Shown: positions 8,440 to 17,490 of the stretch, piece after piece
Numbering within the stretch: the first letter of the stretch is position 1
Layout: the number at the start of each line of letters is the position of its first letter
Source: Flavobacteriales bacterium
GTDB taxonomy: Bacteria > Bacteroidota > Bacteroidia > Flavobacteriales_D > Sanyastnellaceae
Assembly: GCA_002863125.1 (NCBI GenBank)
Contig: PKEB01000024.1
Location: forward strand, 1-64,000
Length of the DNA stretch: 64,000 bases
Direction: 5' to 3'
Translations under genes and position numbers: made by a program
Notes under the pieces: model-generated
Seen by the model: the letters and a program-made list of their open reading frames with translations, nothing else
Database searches by the model: none
What the model was told of the DNA's origin: nothing

Positions 8440-11400
8440 ATGATCCGCTTATATATCATATCCATTGCATTGTTTTTGGGTGCCTTTGCGCCCAATTCCC
8501 TCTTCGCTCAGTGTCAAGAAGTCATTGATAACGAAGGAATTGCAACTTCCAATCCCACATGGTACAACTGCAGTGCCGCTGGCGCTCCGTTGAGCATCGA
8601 GACGTCCACGTCGTGGGCGGACTTGGTGATCGATTGGGGTGACGGCAGCGCCACCGAAGCCATCGGTGCGTTCAACCCCGGCGATGCGCCGGTGACGCAC
8701 TCGTACGCCGGTGACGCTTCGAGCTACACGGTGACGTTGGCAGAAGCCGACGGATCGTGTTCCATCGAAGGGCACTTCTTCGCCAGCGCTCCGGTCAGTG
8801 ACTTTTGGAGCAGCGAGGTAAGCGTCTGCGAAGGAACATCGGTGCAGTTTCACCAAGAAGCTACTGGTGTGCAGTATGCTTGGAATTTTGGTGTAAACCC
8901 GAATTTCTTGAATACCTCAACCGGTCACGTGAGCTTCACGTTCTCCAACCCTGGAGACTACACGGTGCAGAGCGTGATTCAGTTCCCGGGCACCAATGGA
9001 GCGTGTGCAGACACCTCGAGCATAGAGATCACCGTGTTGCCACGTCCCGAGGTCAGTATGAACCTCTCGGCCAACGAAGGGTGCGGTGAAGTGACCGTAA
9101 CCGGCGATGTGAGCGCAGCCGACTCGTACTTGTACGTGTGGTCGTTCATGCCTTCTCCATCTTTCCAGGTAGGCACACAACTCGATCCCATCACATTCAA
9201 CTCGCCCGGCAACCATCCGATTTCAGTCGCGGTTACCGGCATCAACGGTTGCCAGTCAACGGCTCAGCAGTTTGTTACGGTGCATCCTCAGCCGGAAGCG
9301 GATTTCGCATTCGATGGCGTTTGCTTCGGTGAAACCACTTCCTTCTCGGACGAATCGATCGCCGGAATCAACACCAACATTACCGGATGGTACTGGCAGT
9401 TTGGTGACGGCGGCGTCAGCTACGAATCGAACCCTTCTCACGACTACGCCTTTACGGGAGACTACAACGTGAGCTTGACGGTTACCACTCCCGAGTGCAC
9501 CGCCTCGACTTCCCAGTTTGTCGGCATCAACCCCAACCCAACGGTCGAAGCCCAAGCAGACATCTTGAGCGGATGTTCACCGCTGGAAGTATCTTTCAAC
9601 GCGGACGCTTCCTTGGCCTCAACATTTGCCTGGGAAATCGACGGAAACGCTTACAACGCAGCTTCGGTCGATGCAACGCTCGAAACCGCCATTGGCGATG
9701 CCAGCGTGCACACCGCTACGATCACCGTGACCTCTGCGCAGGGCTGCTCGGCTACGGATGACATCACCGTTGAAGCCTTCCCACGCGCCATTGCGCAGAT
9801 CGATCCTGCGGCCAATGCCGGATGTGCTCCTTACACGTTGCCCATTGCCAACCTTTCAGAGGGAGCAATCGCATACGAATGGTACGCCAACGGCAACTTC
9901 GTCACGTCCAGCGCTGATTGGACCGGCACGTTGGAGAACATCAACAACGCCATCGAAAGCCAGACGGTTGAGTTGGTTGCACACTCGGTGGAAGGATGCA
10001 ACGACACCACAGCGACAACCATTCAAGTCTACCCGGAAGCAGACTTTACGTTTGAACTTCCCGACGACACGGCATGCTCCCCCTTGGAATTGACCATGCC
10101 AATCATGGAAGGCGTAAACTCCTTCACGTGGAACTTTGGTGGTGGCAATACATCGGCAGAACAAGCTCCAAGCATCCTGTTGGAAAACACCAACGGCGGA
10201 CTGATGGGCACTTCCATCACGTTCACAGGGGTGTCTGTCTTTGGTTGTATCGACTCGCACACTGAGACAGTCTACGTTCGTCCCCAGCCTGTGGCTGAGT
10301 TCAATTCTGACGCTTTGGAAGGATGTGAACCTCTGGCTGCAAACTTCGAAAACACCTCCAGCGATGCAGACTCATACGTATGGGACTTCGGCAACGGAAT
10401 CACCGACGACGGCCCAACGGCATCGCAGGCATTTTACACAGACGGAACCATTCAGACGTACGACATTACCTTGACAGCATACGACGACCTCGGCTGTACC
10501 GATACCGATACGTTGACCGTTACTGTATTCCCTGCCGCAGATTTCACCCTGGACCTTGGAATTGAAACCGCTTGTTCTCCCCTTGAATTGACCTTACCGG
10601 TTATCGCTGGCGTTCATAACGTCACCTGGGACTTCGGCGACGGTACGACTTCGAATGAAGCCACACCCGATCACGCGTGGGAAAACACCACGGGAGGCCT
10701 CGACAACTACATCGTCAGTGTGACCGGAGAAACGGAGTACGGATGCGCCGGCTTGGCAGTTGATTTGATCACTGTGAAGCCACAGCCAACGGCAGCCTTC
10801 AATGCGGATGCTGTGAGTGGCTGTGAGCCTTTGGACGCCGTCTTCACGAGCACCAGCTCTACAGGTACGGACTTGAGCTGGAACTTCGGTGACGGTACCA
10901 GCGCGACCGGTTCAACCGTCAACCACACTTTCGACGGAATTGACAGCAACACGGCATTTGATGTGACCTTGACAGCTACACACCCCATGGGATGTGCCGA
11001 CGTTGCCACCGCTTCAGTTGACGTGTTCGCGGCACCAGAATACGTATTGAACCTCAGCACTGACTCGGTATGCTCGCCTTTGGAATTGACCATGCCCGAG
11101 ATCGCCGGTGCGCAGAACTTTACATGGAACTTCGGCGACGGCACTACGTCCAACGAAGCTACGCCTACCCACACTTGGTTCAACGCTTCAACGGGATTGA
11201 TGACCGCGACCGTGACCCTGGAAGCTGAAACCGCCTATGGTTGTACGGGCACTTCGCAGGCTACCGTTAACATCAAGCCGCAGCCTGTGGCCAACTTCAT
11301 GGTGGCCAATGACGAAGGATGCGATCCCTTGGTAAGCCAATTCAACAACTACAGTGTCCTCGCAGATTCGTACGACTGGGACTTCGGGGACGGCACCACC

Positions 11401-14355
11401 GGCCACGCAGAACACCCCACGCATGCATTTGCTGCCAACGGAGCGACCACGACTTACGCCGTTACTTTGACTGCACACGACGACTTGGGATGCTCCGATG
11501 CAACCACGCGCGACGTAACGGTCCACCCCGCGGCTGCCTTCAGCTTGAACTTGGCATCAGATACTGTTTGCTCGCCGTTGCAGTTGACCTTGCCTGCAAT
11601 CCCAGGCGCGGAAAACTTGACCTGGAACTTTGGCGATGGCACTACAGGTGCCGGCCAAACTCCAACCCACACGTGGGAAAACACAGGAGATGACTTGATG
11701 GAAGCAACCGTTTCCTTTGAAGCCGCCACCACCAACGGTTGTGTAGGCTCAGCATCGGCGACGGTATACATTAAGCCACAACCACAAGCAATTTTCACCA
11801 TCGATGAGGAGGTTGGATGCGCTCCACTCAGCATTGAAATTTCAAATGACAGCCAATTGGCAGATGCCTATGACTGGACCTACGGTAACGGTGATGCCGC
11901 AGAACTGGCTTCAGCTGGTACACACGTCTATACCTACGCTGGTGAACAGGAACCAATGGACTACACGTTGACCCTCACGGCGACCCACGCATTGGGCTGC
12001 ACAGATGTGGTCACCAAGACGGTCACCGTTCTGCCCGCGGTCAACGCTGCTTGGGAAGGTGAAACCATTGGGTGTGCTCCATTTGAGACAATGATTGAAT
12101 ACACAGGCTCAGACGCCACCACGATCGCGTGGACACTGGACGGCGCAGCAGCAGCCTCTGGCAACGCAGCAACGTTCGCACTGGAAGGTACCGAAGGAAC
12201 CGCCACGGCGCACACCATCGAAATCGAAGCTGTATCCGAATACGGATGTACTGGAGCCGCCTCCTTCGAGGTGACGGTCAACCCCACTCCGTTGGTGAAC
12301 TTGAGCGCATCCTCTGATGCAACGTGCTCGGGCGATGCTTGGAATATTTTTCACGACGCCCAGTACGCGGATAACATCACCCTCACCATGAATGGCATGG
12401 GACTGGACCTCGCATCTGATCTGTCTTTCAACTCGGTGAATCCCTCTGCAACGGATGCCACATCGACCCTCGTATTGACAGCTTCAACGGATCAAGGTTG
12501 CTCGGCTGCCATGGCCATTGAACACACTGTTCATCCGCAAGTAACAGCAAACTTTGATTTGCCCATGAGCACGTGCACACCAATGGAGGTGGCCTTCAAC
12601 AACACGTCCGTTCAAGCCACTGCTTCAACAACCTGGAACTTCGGCGATGGCACGACTTCGGATACCTTGAACCCAGCACACACGTTTGAGGCGTTGGGCA
12701 CCGAGGATGTGCAGTACAATGTGACCCTCGTAGCTGTAAATGCTGCAGGTTGCGCAGATACCACGGTTCAGGTCATCGAGGTTTGGGGCCAACCCGAAGC
12801 TGCCTTGACGGTTGTGGAAGCTGAAGGCTGCTACCCCGTTGACGTCACGTTCGAAAATGCTAGCGCCGGTCACGCGGCTACTGCGTGGTCCTATGGCAAT
12901 GGTGAATACAGCGCTATTGCAGATAGTATACACACAAAGACGTTCTTTAACCCCACTGATGAGCTCGTGGTTTACACCACCGAGATGACGGTCAGCAATG
13001 CACACGGTTGCAGTTCAACTGATGCCGTTGAGGTAGAGGTTGGTCCTCACTTGAACGCTCAGTTTGATATCGTTGCTCAGGGCTGTGCACCCGTCGAAGC
13101 CAATATCATCAACCAATCGGAAGGTGCAGCTTCATTCATCTGGAATTTCAACGACGGATCGGCTCAGTCGAACGAGGCGAACCCCACCCATACGTTCGTG
13201 AGTGCGACCGGTGAAGACGTGACGTATGAGGTTGAACTGATCGCAATGAGCGCATACGGATGTGCGGACACGACCGTCGTGGGCGTGGATGTATACACGG
13301 CGCCTACCGCTGAATTTACTGTCAGCCCGGCAATCCAGACGTACCCGAACACGACGGTTGGTATTACCAACTTGAGCGCGGCTTCTTCAAGTGCCATCCA
13401 GCACTGGAGCTTTGGAGATGGCGCGGAGTTGGCTTCCGATCAGCCGATTTTCCACACCTACAACTCGTGGGGCACGTACAACGTGACATTGTTGGTCGAC
13501 AACGGATTCTGTGCCGATGCGCACACGGAGGTGATTACCATCTTGTCTCCGAACCCGGTGGCCAGCTTCACAGGCAGTGGCAGCGGTTGTGCGCCATTGG
13601 CCGTGGACTTCGACAACCACTCCAGCCACGGAGCGCAGTACATCTGGGATTTTGACGACGATGTTATGACCTCGGAAGAGTCCCCAACCCACGTCTTCAC
13701 CCGCCCCGGTGTGTACAACGTCTCCTTGACCGTGATTGGCTATGAAGGCCAGGAGGATCAAGTCATCCAGTACGGCGCCGTTGAGGTGTTCCCGTCGGCA
13801 TCTGCTGCCTTTGTGAACAGCCCAACCGAAGTCATCGTACCGGACCAGCCGGTCGACTTTGTCAACTTATCTGAAATGGACGCAACGGAGTTCTTCTGGG
13901 ACTTCGGCGATGGCCAGTTCAGTACTGAAAAAGATCCGGTACACTTCTACACGGAGCCGGGTATCTACACCGTCAGTTTGACCGCCAACAACAGCTTTAA
14001 CTGCCCCACCACCTACACGTTGGAGCACGCTGTTGAGGCTACGGTTGGCGGATTCATGGAATTCCCAACGGCGTTCACCCCCAACACGGGCGGCTCGAAC
14101 GGCGGTTACTACGACCCCAATGCGTTGGACAACGACGTCTTCCACCCCCACCACATGGGCATCGTGGACTACGAGTTGATCATCTTCAACAAATGGGGAG
14201 AATTGATCTTCCGCTCGACCGATCCTTACATCGGCTGGGACGGATACTTCCAAGGCCGCATCGTTCGCCAGGACGTATATGCATGGAAGGCGACCGCAAC
14301 CTTCAGCAGTGGTTACCGTACCACTCAAGCAGGGGATGTAACCCTCATCAAATAA
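8440..14355 (+). CDS. Giant PKD-repeat surface protein with type B T9SS sorting domain
   Basis: A 1971-residue secreted protein. Residues 1-23 form a signal peptide ending at FAQ. About twenty PKD-like domains follow, recognised by WNFGDGT-type cores and YxVTLTA strands. Residues 537-1200 consist of four consecutive two-domain units of exactly 166 residues. Most domains carry one Cys near the start (GCxPL) and one near the end (YGC or LGC). From about residue 1868 the C-terminus reads FPTAFTPN, then YELIIFNKWGELIF, WDGYFQG and DVYAWKA, the gliding-motility-associated (CHU_C, type B) T9SS sorting domain. The adjacent PorP/SprF gene, 6 bases downstream, fits the known pairing in which such a partner anchors or exports the type B cargo. 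A role as adhesin or matrix protein is inferred. Confidence 0.92.
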   Translation: MIRLYIISIALFLGAFAPNSLFAQCQEVIDNEGIATSNPTWYNCSAAGAPLSIETSTSWADLVIDWGDGSATEAIGAFNPGDAPVTHSYAGDASSYTVTLAEADGSCSIEGHFFASAPVSDFWSSEVSVCEGTSVQFHQEATGVQYAWNFGVNPNFLNTSTGHVSFTFSNPGDYTVQSVIQFPGTNGACADTSSIEITVLPRPEVSMNLSANEGCGEVTVTGDVSAADSYLYVWSFMPSPSFQVGTQLDPITFNSPGNHPISVAVTGINGCQSTAQQFVTVHPQPEADFAFDGVCFGETTSFSDESIAGINTNITGWYWQFGDGGVSYESNPSHDYAFTGDYNVSLTVTTPECTASTSQFVGINPNPTVEAQADILSGCSPLEVSFNADASLASTFAWEIDGNAYNAASVDATLETAIGDASVHTATITVTSAQGCSATDDITVEAFPRAIAQIDPAANAGCAPYTLPIANLSEGAIAYEWYANGNFVTSSADWTGTLENINNAIESQTVELVAHSVEGCNDTTATTIQVYPEADFTFELPDDTACSPLELTMPIMEGVNSFTWNFGGGNTSAEQAPSILLENTNGGLMGTSITFTGVSVFGCIDSHTETVYVRPQPVAEFNSDALEGCEPLAANFENTSSDADSYVWDFGNGITDDGPTASQAFYTDGTIQTYDITLTAYDDLGCTDTDTLTVTVFPAADFTLDLGIETACSPLELTLPVIAGVHNVTWDFGDGTTSNEATPDHAWENTTGGLDNYIVSVTGETEYGCAGLAVDLITVKPQPTAAFNADAVSGCEPLDAVFTSTSSTGTDLSWNFGDGTSATGSTVNHTFDGIDSNTAFDVTLTATHPMGCADVATASVDVFAAPEYVLNLSTDSVCSPLELTMPEIAGAQNFTWNFGDGTTSNEATPTHTWFNASTGLMTATVTLEAETAYGCTGTSQATVNIKPQPVANFMVANDEGCDPLVSQFNNYSVLADSYDWDFGDGTTGHAEHPTHAFAANGATTTYAVTLTAHDDLGCSDATTRDVTVHPAAAFSLNLASDTVCSPLQLTLPAIPGAENLTWNFGDGTTGAGQTPTHTWENTGDDLMEATVSFEAATTNGCVGSASATVYIKPQPQAIFTIDEEVGCAPLSIEISNDSQLADAYDWTYGNGDAAELASAGTHVYTYAGEQEPMDYTLTLTATHALGCTDVVTKTVTVLPAVNAAWEGETIGCAPFETMIEYTGSDATTIAWTLDGAAAASGNAATFALEGTEGTATAHTIEIEAVSEYGCTGAASFEVTVNPTPLVNLSASSDATCSGDAWNIFHDAQYADNITLTMNGMGLDLASDLSFNSVNPSATDATSTLVLTASTDQGCSAAMAIEHTVHPQVTANFDLPMSTCTPMEVAFNNTSVQATASTTWNFGDGTTSDTLNPAHTFEALGTEDVQYNVTLVAVNAAGCADTTVQVIEVWGQPEAALTVVEAEGCYPVDVTFENASAGHAATAWSYGNGEYSAIADSIHTKTFFNPTDELVVYTTEMTVSNAHGCSSTDAVEVEVGPHLNAQFDIVAQGCAPVEANIINQSEGAASFIWNFNDGSAQSNEANPTHTFVSATGEDVTYEVELIAMSAYGCADTTVVGVDVYTAPTAEFTVSPAIQTYPNTTVGITNLSAASSSAIQHWSFGDGAELASDQPIFHTYNSWGTYNVTLLVDNGFCADAHTEVITILSPNPVASFTGSGSGCAPLAVDFDNHSSHGAQYIWDFDDDVMTSEESPTHVFTRPGVYNVSLTVIGYEGQEDQVIQYGAVEVFPSASAAFVNSPTEVIVPDQPVDFVNLSEMDATEFFWDFGDGQFSTEKDPVHFYTEPGIYTVSLTANNSFNCPTTYTLEHAVEATVGGFMEFPTAFTPNTGGSNGGYYDPNALDNDVFHPHHMGIVDYELIIFNKWGELIFRSTDPYIGWDGYFQGRIVRQDVYAWKATATFSSGYRTTQAGDVTLIK
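10048..12039 (+). repeat. Four tandem 498-bp PKD dyad repeats
   Basis: Within the PKD protein, equivalent codons recur at 10048, 10546, 11044, 11542 and 12040, a period of exactly 498 bp (166 residues). Each unit holds an A-type domain (CSPLELT, then TWNFGDGTTS, ending KPQP) and a B-type domain (GCEPL, then WDFGDGT, ending in VTV and a Pro). The copies have diverged in sequence but not in length. Confidence 0.9.
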
Positions 14356-14361
14356 ACCGAC

Positions 14362-15390
14362 ATGAAGCACTTGAATATCACCACAGCTATGAAAGCGATT
14401 TGCACACTTATCCTCGCCTTGGGCTTGTCCTTCGGGCAAGCGTGGAGCCAGGACCTGCGGTACACGCAGTACAATGCGATTCCGACAAGCGTCAATCCTG
14501 CCTTTGCCGGTTCCCTCGATGATGCGCGTTTGGCAACAGTATACCGCAACCAGTGGGCGGCCATGCCTGGAGCTTATGTCGGATGGCACGTTGCAGCCGA
14601 CTGGTACAACCGCAACTTGAACAGCGGCTTTGGCATCTTGATGAGCCAAGAAGAAGCCGGTGCTGGCGGACTGAATACCACGCGGATTGCCGGACAGTAT
14701 GCCTACGAAATTCCATTGGGCAACGGCTGGCGCTTGCGCCCGGCCCTGCAGGCGGCATTGGCCAACCGCTCAGTCGATATCTCGCAACTGACCTTTGGTG
14801 ATCAGCTCATCCGCGGTCCCCAGGTAAGCACCATCGAGGACCGTCCGAACGTATCCCGTCACTACTTCGATTTCGCGACTGGCTTCCTTTTGACTGGAAA
14901 GTACACGTGGTTAGGGTGTTCATTCGATCACCTGAACAACCCAAACGAAAGCCTGAACGAGACGTACGTCGATCCGATGGACATCAAGACTTCCGTTCAC
15001 GGCGGATGGCGCATGCCCATTATGGACTACATGCGCAACAAGCACCACGGTGACCTCATCGTAGCTTTCAACTATATGGCGCAAGGGGAATTCGACCAGC
15101 TCGACTTGGGCATCTACTACGACACGAAGCCGTTGAGCTTCGGCCTGTGGTACCAAGGATTGCCATTTGGCCACACCATCGAAGGCGGAGCAGACGTCGA
15201 CGCAGTCAGTGCAATTGTCGGCTACGGCCAGGACAACTGGAAAGTCGGCTATAGCTACGACATCACCCTAAGCACGTTGGGTCTGTCCACCACCGGTGGA
15301 AGCCACGAGATTGTGCTCTCATACACTTGGCAAACGCAGCAGCGCAAGCGGCCCCAGTCACCCCGTTACCTGCCTTGCCCCATATTCTGA
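14362..15390 (+). CDS. PorP/SprF family T9SS outer-membrane protein
   Basis: A 342-residue protein with a signal peptide (ending near SWSQ) followed by the hallmark DLRYTQYNAIPTSVNPAFAG of the PorP/SprF family, and an alternating pattern typical of an outer-membrane beta-barrel (GYSYDITLSTL, SHEIVLSYTW at the end). SprF-type proteins are needed for secretion or surface attachment of particular type B cargo. The gene lies 6 bases after the PKD-repeat protein, so it is almost certainly dedicated to that protein and co-transcribed with it. The start ATG at 14362 is the first in frame; a second Met (MKAI, residue 10) directly precedes the hydrophobic core and could be the true start. Confidence 0.92.
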   Translation: MKHLNITTAMKAICTLILALGLSFGQAWSQDLRYTQYNAIPTSVNPAFAGSLDDARLATVYRNQWAAMPGAYVGWHVAADWYNRNLNSGFGILMSQEEAGAGGLNTTRIAGQYAYEIPLGNGWRLRPALQAALANRSVDISQLTFGDQLIRGPQVSTIEDRPNVSRHYFDFATGFLLTGKYTWLGCSFDHLNNPNESLNETYVDPMDIKTSVHGGWRMPIMDYMRNKHHGDLIVAFNYMAQGEFDQLDLGIYYDTKPLSFGLWYQGLPFGHTIEGGADVDAVSAIVGYGQDNWKVGYSYDITLSTLGLSTTGGSHEIVLSYTWQTQQRKRPQSPRYLPCPIF

Positions 15391-15419
15391 TAGTTAAGCG
15401 GATCGGAATAGCAAATGCC

Positions 15420-15455
15420 CACCCAACTCCTACCCAGGGGTTGGGTGTGTGTGTT
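15420..15455. terminator. Hairpin between convergent porP/sprF-like gene and murB
   Basis: An 8-bp inverted repeat (CACCCAAC at 15420-15427, GTTGGGTG at 15440-15447) with a 12-base loop, followed by a T/G run. It sits between two converging genes and could stop both, though the T-tract is weak. Confidence 0.5.
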
Positions 15456-16762
15456 TATAGGCCTACCTGATTGACCTCAGGTTCCAATCGGACGCCGTAC
15501 TTGCTTTCGACATCTGCCATGATGTCCAACGCCAGCGCCCAGACTTCAGCACCGGTAGCGTCGCCGTAGTTGACAAGCACCAAGGCCTGTCGGTCGTGCA
15601 CGCCACACGCCCCGCGGCGGTGGCCTTTCCAGCCCGCTCGGTCGATCAACCACCCCGCGGCGAGTTTCACCTTGCCGTCCGGGGCAGGATAATGCGCCAC
15701 CTCCGGGTGCTCACGTTGAATGCGTTCGAGGGCCTCTTTTGATACCACGGGGTTTTTGAAAAAACTTCCGGCGTTTCCAATCTCACGCGGGTCAGGCAGC
15801 TTCGATTGGCGGATGGCCATCACCGCTTCGGCCACTTGGAGATGGGTTGTCCCTGCATCCCAACCGCGGGTTTGAAGTTCAGCCTGAATGGCGCCGTAGT
15901 GCGTATTCAACGCGGCCGATCGCTGCAATCGGAAAGCCACCCGCACGATGACCCACTTGTCTTTTTCCGCTTGTTTGAAGACGCTATCGCGGTAGCCAAA
16001 AGCGCACCGTTCGGCATCGAAACGCTCCAAGGCGCCGGTTTCGCGGTGGATGGCTTCCAACCACGCAAATCGGTCCTTCACTTCCACGCCGTACGCGCCG
16101 ATGTTTTGCATCGGCGAGGCGCCGACAGAACCCGGAATCAAGGCGAGGTTTTCCAAGCCGTTCCACCCGGCATCCAACGCATGTATCACCCACGCGTGCC
16201 AGGACTCGCCCGCACCCACCACCACTTCTACGGCATCGCCGTCGTCGGCGATTTTCTGAACGCCGCGGATGTTCATGTGCAGCATGCGCCCGGCCCAATC
16301 CCGGTGCATGAGTACGTTGGAACCTCCGCCGAGCACCATCAACGGCAACTCCCCGCGATCTTCCAGCGCCCAGCGGACATCGGCATCGCTGGCCACTTCA
16401 GCCAAGCATTGTGCATGCGCAGCCGCTCCAAACGTCGTCAGAGGGCCCACCGCCGCTTTCTCTTGCCAAGGGGAACGCGTCGGTGGCCAAGGCATTCGGC
16501 CCGGCGCAGGGTCCGCCGATGCTTCCGACCGTTCTCTGTACAACGCCTCCCATGCGTCGGCAGTCAAGGCGCGAACAGGGTCGTCGCCCTGCAGCAGTTC
16601 AGTGACCCACTGGTAGCGCGGGTAATCGGATGCGTAATGTTGGTGCACCACCCATTTGCCATCTCCCATCGGCTGCCACTCCGTGACGTGCTTTGGGCCC
16701 TCGATGATGTAGAGGTTGGGGGCGCCTTCCAGCTTCCGAAATTGGGGAAAATCCATGCTCAT
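15455..16762 (-). CDS. murB: UDP-N-acetylmuramate dehydrogenase with extra N-terminal domain
   Basis: MurB reduces UDP-GlcNAc-enolpyruvate to UDP-MurNAc in peptidoglycan synthesis. From about residue 100 the protein is a standard MurB: TTFG (109-112), the FAD-binding MVLGGGSNVL (142-151), NLALIPGSVGASPMQNIGAYGVEV, YRDSVFK, and the C-terminal GNAGSFFKNPVV. Residues 1-95 are not part of MurB. They begin MSMDFPQFRKLEG and resemble small stand-alone Bacteroidota proteins of about 80 residues and unknown function. The frame is continuous from the first ATG, giving 435 residues against the usual roughly 340. A Met at residue 90 could serve as an internal start for an unfused MurB. The gene ends convergently with the PorP/SprF gene. 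Confidence 0.93.
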   Translation of the reverse strand: MSMDFPQFRKLEGAPNLYIIEGPKHVTEWQPMGDGKWVVHQHYASDYPRYQWVTELLQGDDPVRALTADAWEALYRERSEASADPAPGRMPWPPTRSPWQEKAAVGPLTTFGAAAHAQCLAEVASDADVRWALEDRGELPLMVLGGGSNVLMHRDWAGRMLHMNIRGVQKIADDGDAVEVVVGAGESWHAWVIHALDAGWNGLENLALIPGSVGASPMQNIGAYGVEVKDRFAWLEAIHRETGALERFDAERCAFGYRDSVFKQAEKDKWVIVRVAFRLQRSAALNTHYGAIQAELQTRGWDAGTTHLQVAEAVMAIRQSKLPDPREIGNAGSFFKNPVVSKEALERIQREHPEVAHYPAPDGKVKLAAGWLIDRAGWKGHRRGACGVHDRQALVLVNYGDATGAEVWALALDIMADVESKYGVRLEPEVNQVGL

Positions 16763-16816
16763 CTTTCACCTGCAATTTCGGAGGACGTACGAAACAAAGC
16801 GGCCCCCGGGGCGTTG

Positions 16817-16824
16817 TATTTTTG
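16817..16824 (+). promoter_or_regulatory. -7 promoter element TATTTTTG for the TPR-addB operon
   Basis: An exact TAnnTTTG match 23 bases before the ATG at 16848. It supports that ATG over the upstream in-frame ATG at 16716, which would overlap murB. Confidence 0.55.
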
Positions 16825-16847
16825 AACAGCCTGATTTGCACTGCACC

Positions 16848-17477
16848 ATGTCCAATTCCCATCGTCAACCCGCTTCTCCGAAAGGCCACTTACTCGTGCA
16901 CCAAGCGCGGGCCTCCGCTGAGGCGGGCCAATGGCAAAGCGCGTTGGTCGGTTTTGATGAGGCGGAACGCGAAAACTCCGATTGGGGACTCGACCCGGAC
17001 TTTTTGAATGACCGAGCGGTGGCGCTGTTTCACAACGACCGGGTACACGAGAGCCTGGAGCTGTTAGACAGAGCCATCAACCTGCAGCCTCAATACGGCT
17101 ACCGGTACGCGGCGCGCGGATGGATGAAACAAGCCCTGCGGGACATTCAGGGCGCCATCGCCGATTACGAGAAAGCCGTCGAGCTCGATCCGGAGGATGC
17201 CATCACGTTAAACAATTTGGGGCTGCTGGAGGAACAAGTGGGCCGCATGCAATCCGCCAAGGAACGATTCGCTGCGGCCGATGCGATGGACCGCATCCTG
17301 GACGAATCGTCCATTCCCAAAGCATCCGCGCCGGTGCCAGAGCGCGCAGCATCGCCAGCCCCACCTGCTCAGCCGGCGAACAGCCCATGGGCCGAAGTGA
17401 CACGCGCGCTGTTCACGCGGGCAGGGCGAAAAGAATTCCTTGACTTCATCCGCAATGGGTTTAAATTGAAGGACTGA
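16848..17477 (+). CDS. Tetratricopeptide-repeat protein
   Basis: A 209-residue cytoplasmic protein (no signal peptide) with about three TPR units between residues 30 and 140. The clearest run is ALRDIQGAIADYEKAVELDP followed by AITLNNLGLLEEQVGR. The C-terminal third is Pro/Ala-rich and then ends in a helix. I chose the ATG at 16848 because a -7 promoter element lies just upstream and because an earlier in-frame start would run across the divergent murB start. The addB-like gene begins 13 bases after its stop, so the two are probably co-transcribed. The TPR suggests a protein-protein role; no specific function can be assigned. Confidence 0.85.
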   Translation: MSNSHRQPASPKGHLLVHQARASAEAGQWQSALVGFDEAERENSDWGLDPDFLNDRAVALFHNDRVHESLELLDRAINLQPQYGYRYAARGWMKQALRDIQGAIADYEKAVELDPEDAITLNNLGLLEEQVGRMQSAKERFAAADAMDRILDESSIPKASAPVPERAASPAPPAQPANSPWAEVTRALFTRAGRKEFLDFIRNGFKLKD

Positions 17478-17490
17478 AACACCCCGCTGT

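Noticed and set aside
16716-16847. N-terminal extension of the TPR protein from ATG 16716
   Set aside because: It would overlap the divergent murB start and contain the -7 element at 16817-16824. The downstream ATG at 16848 is better supported.
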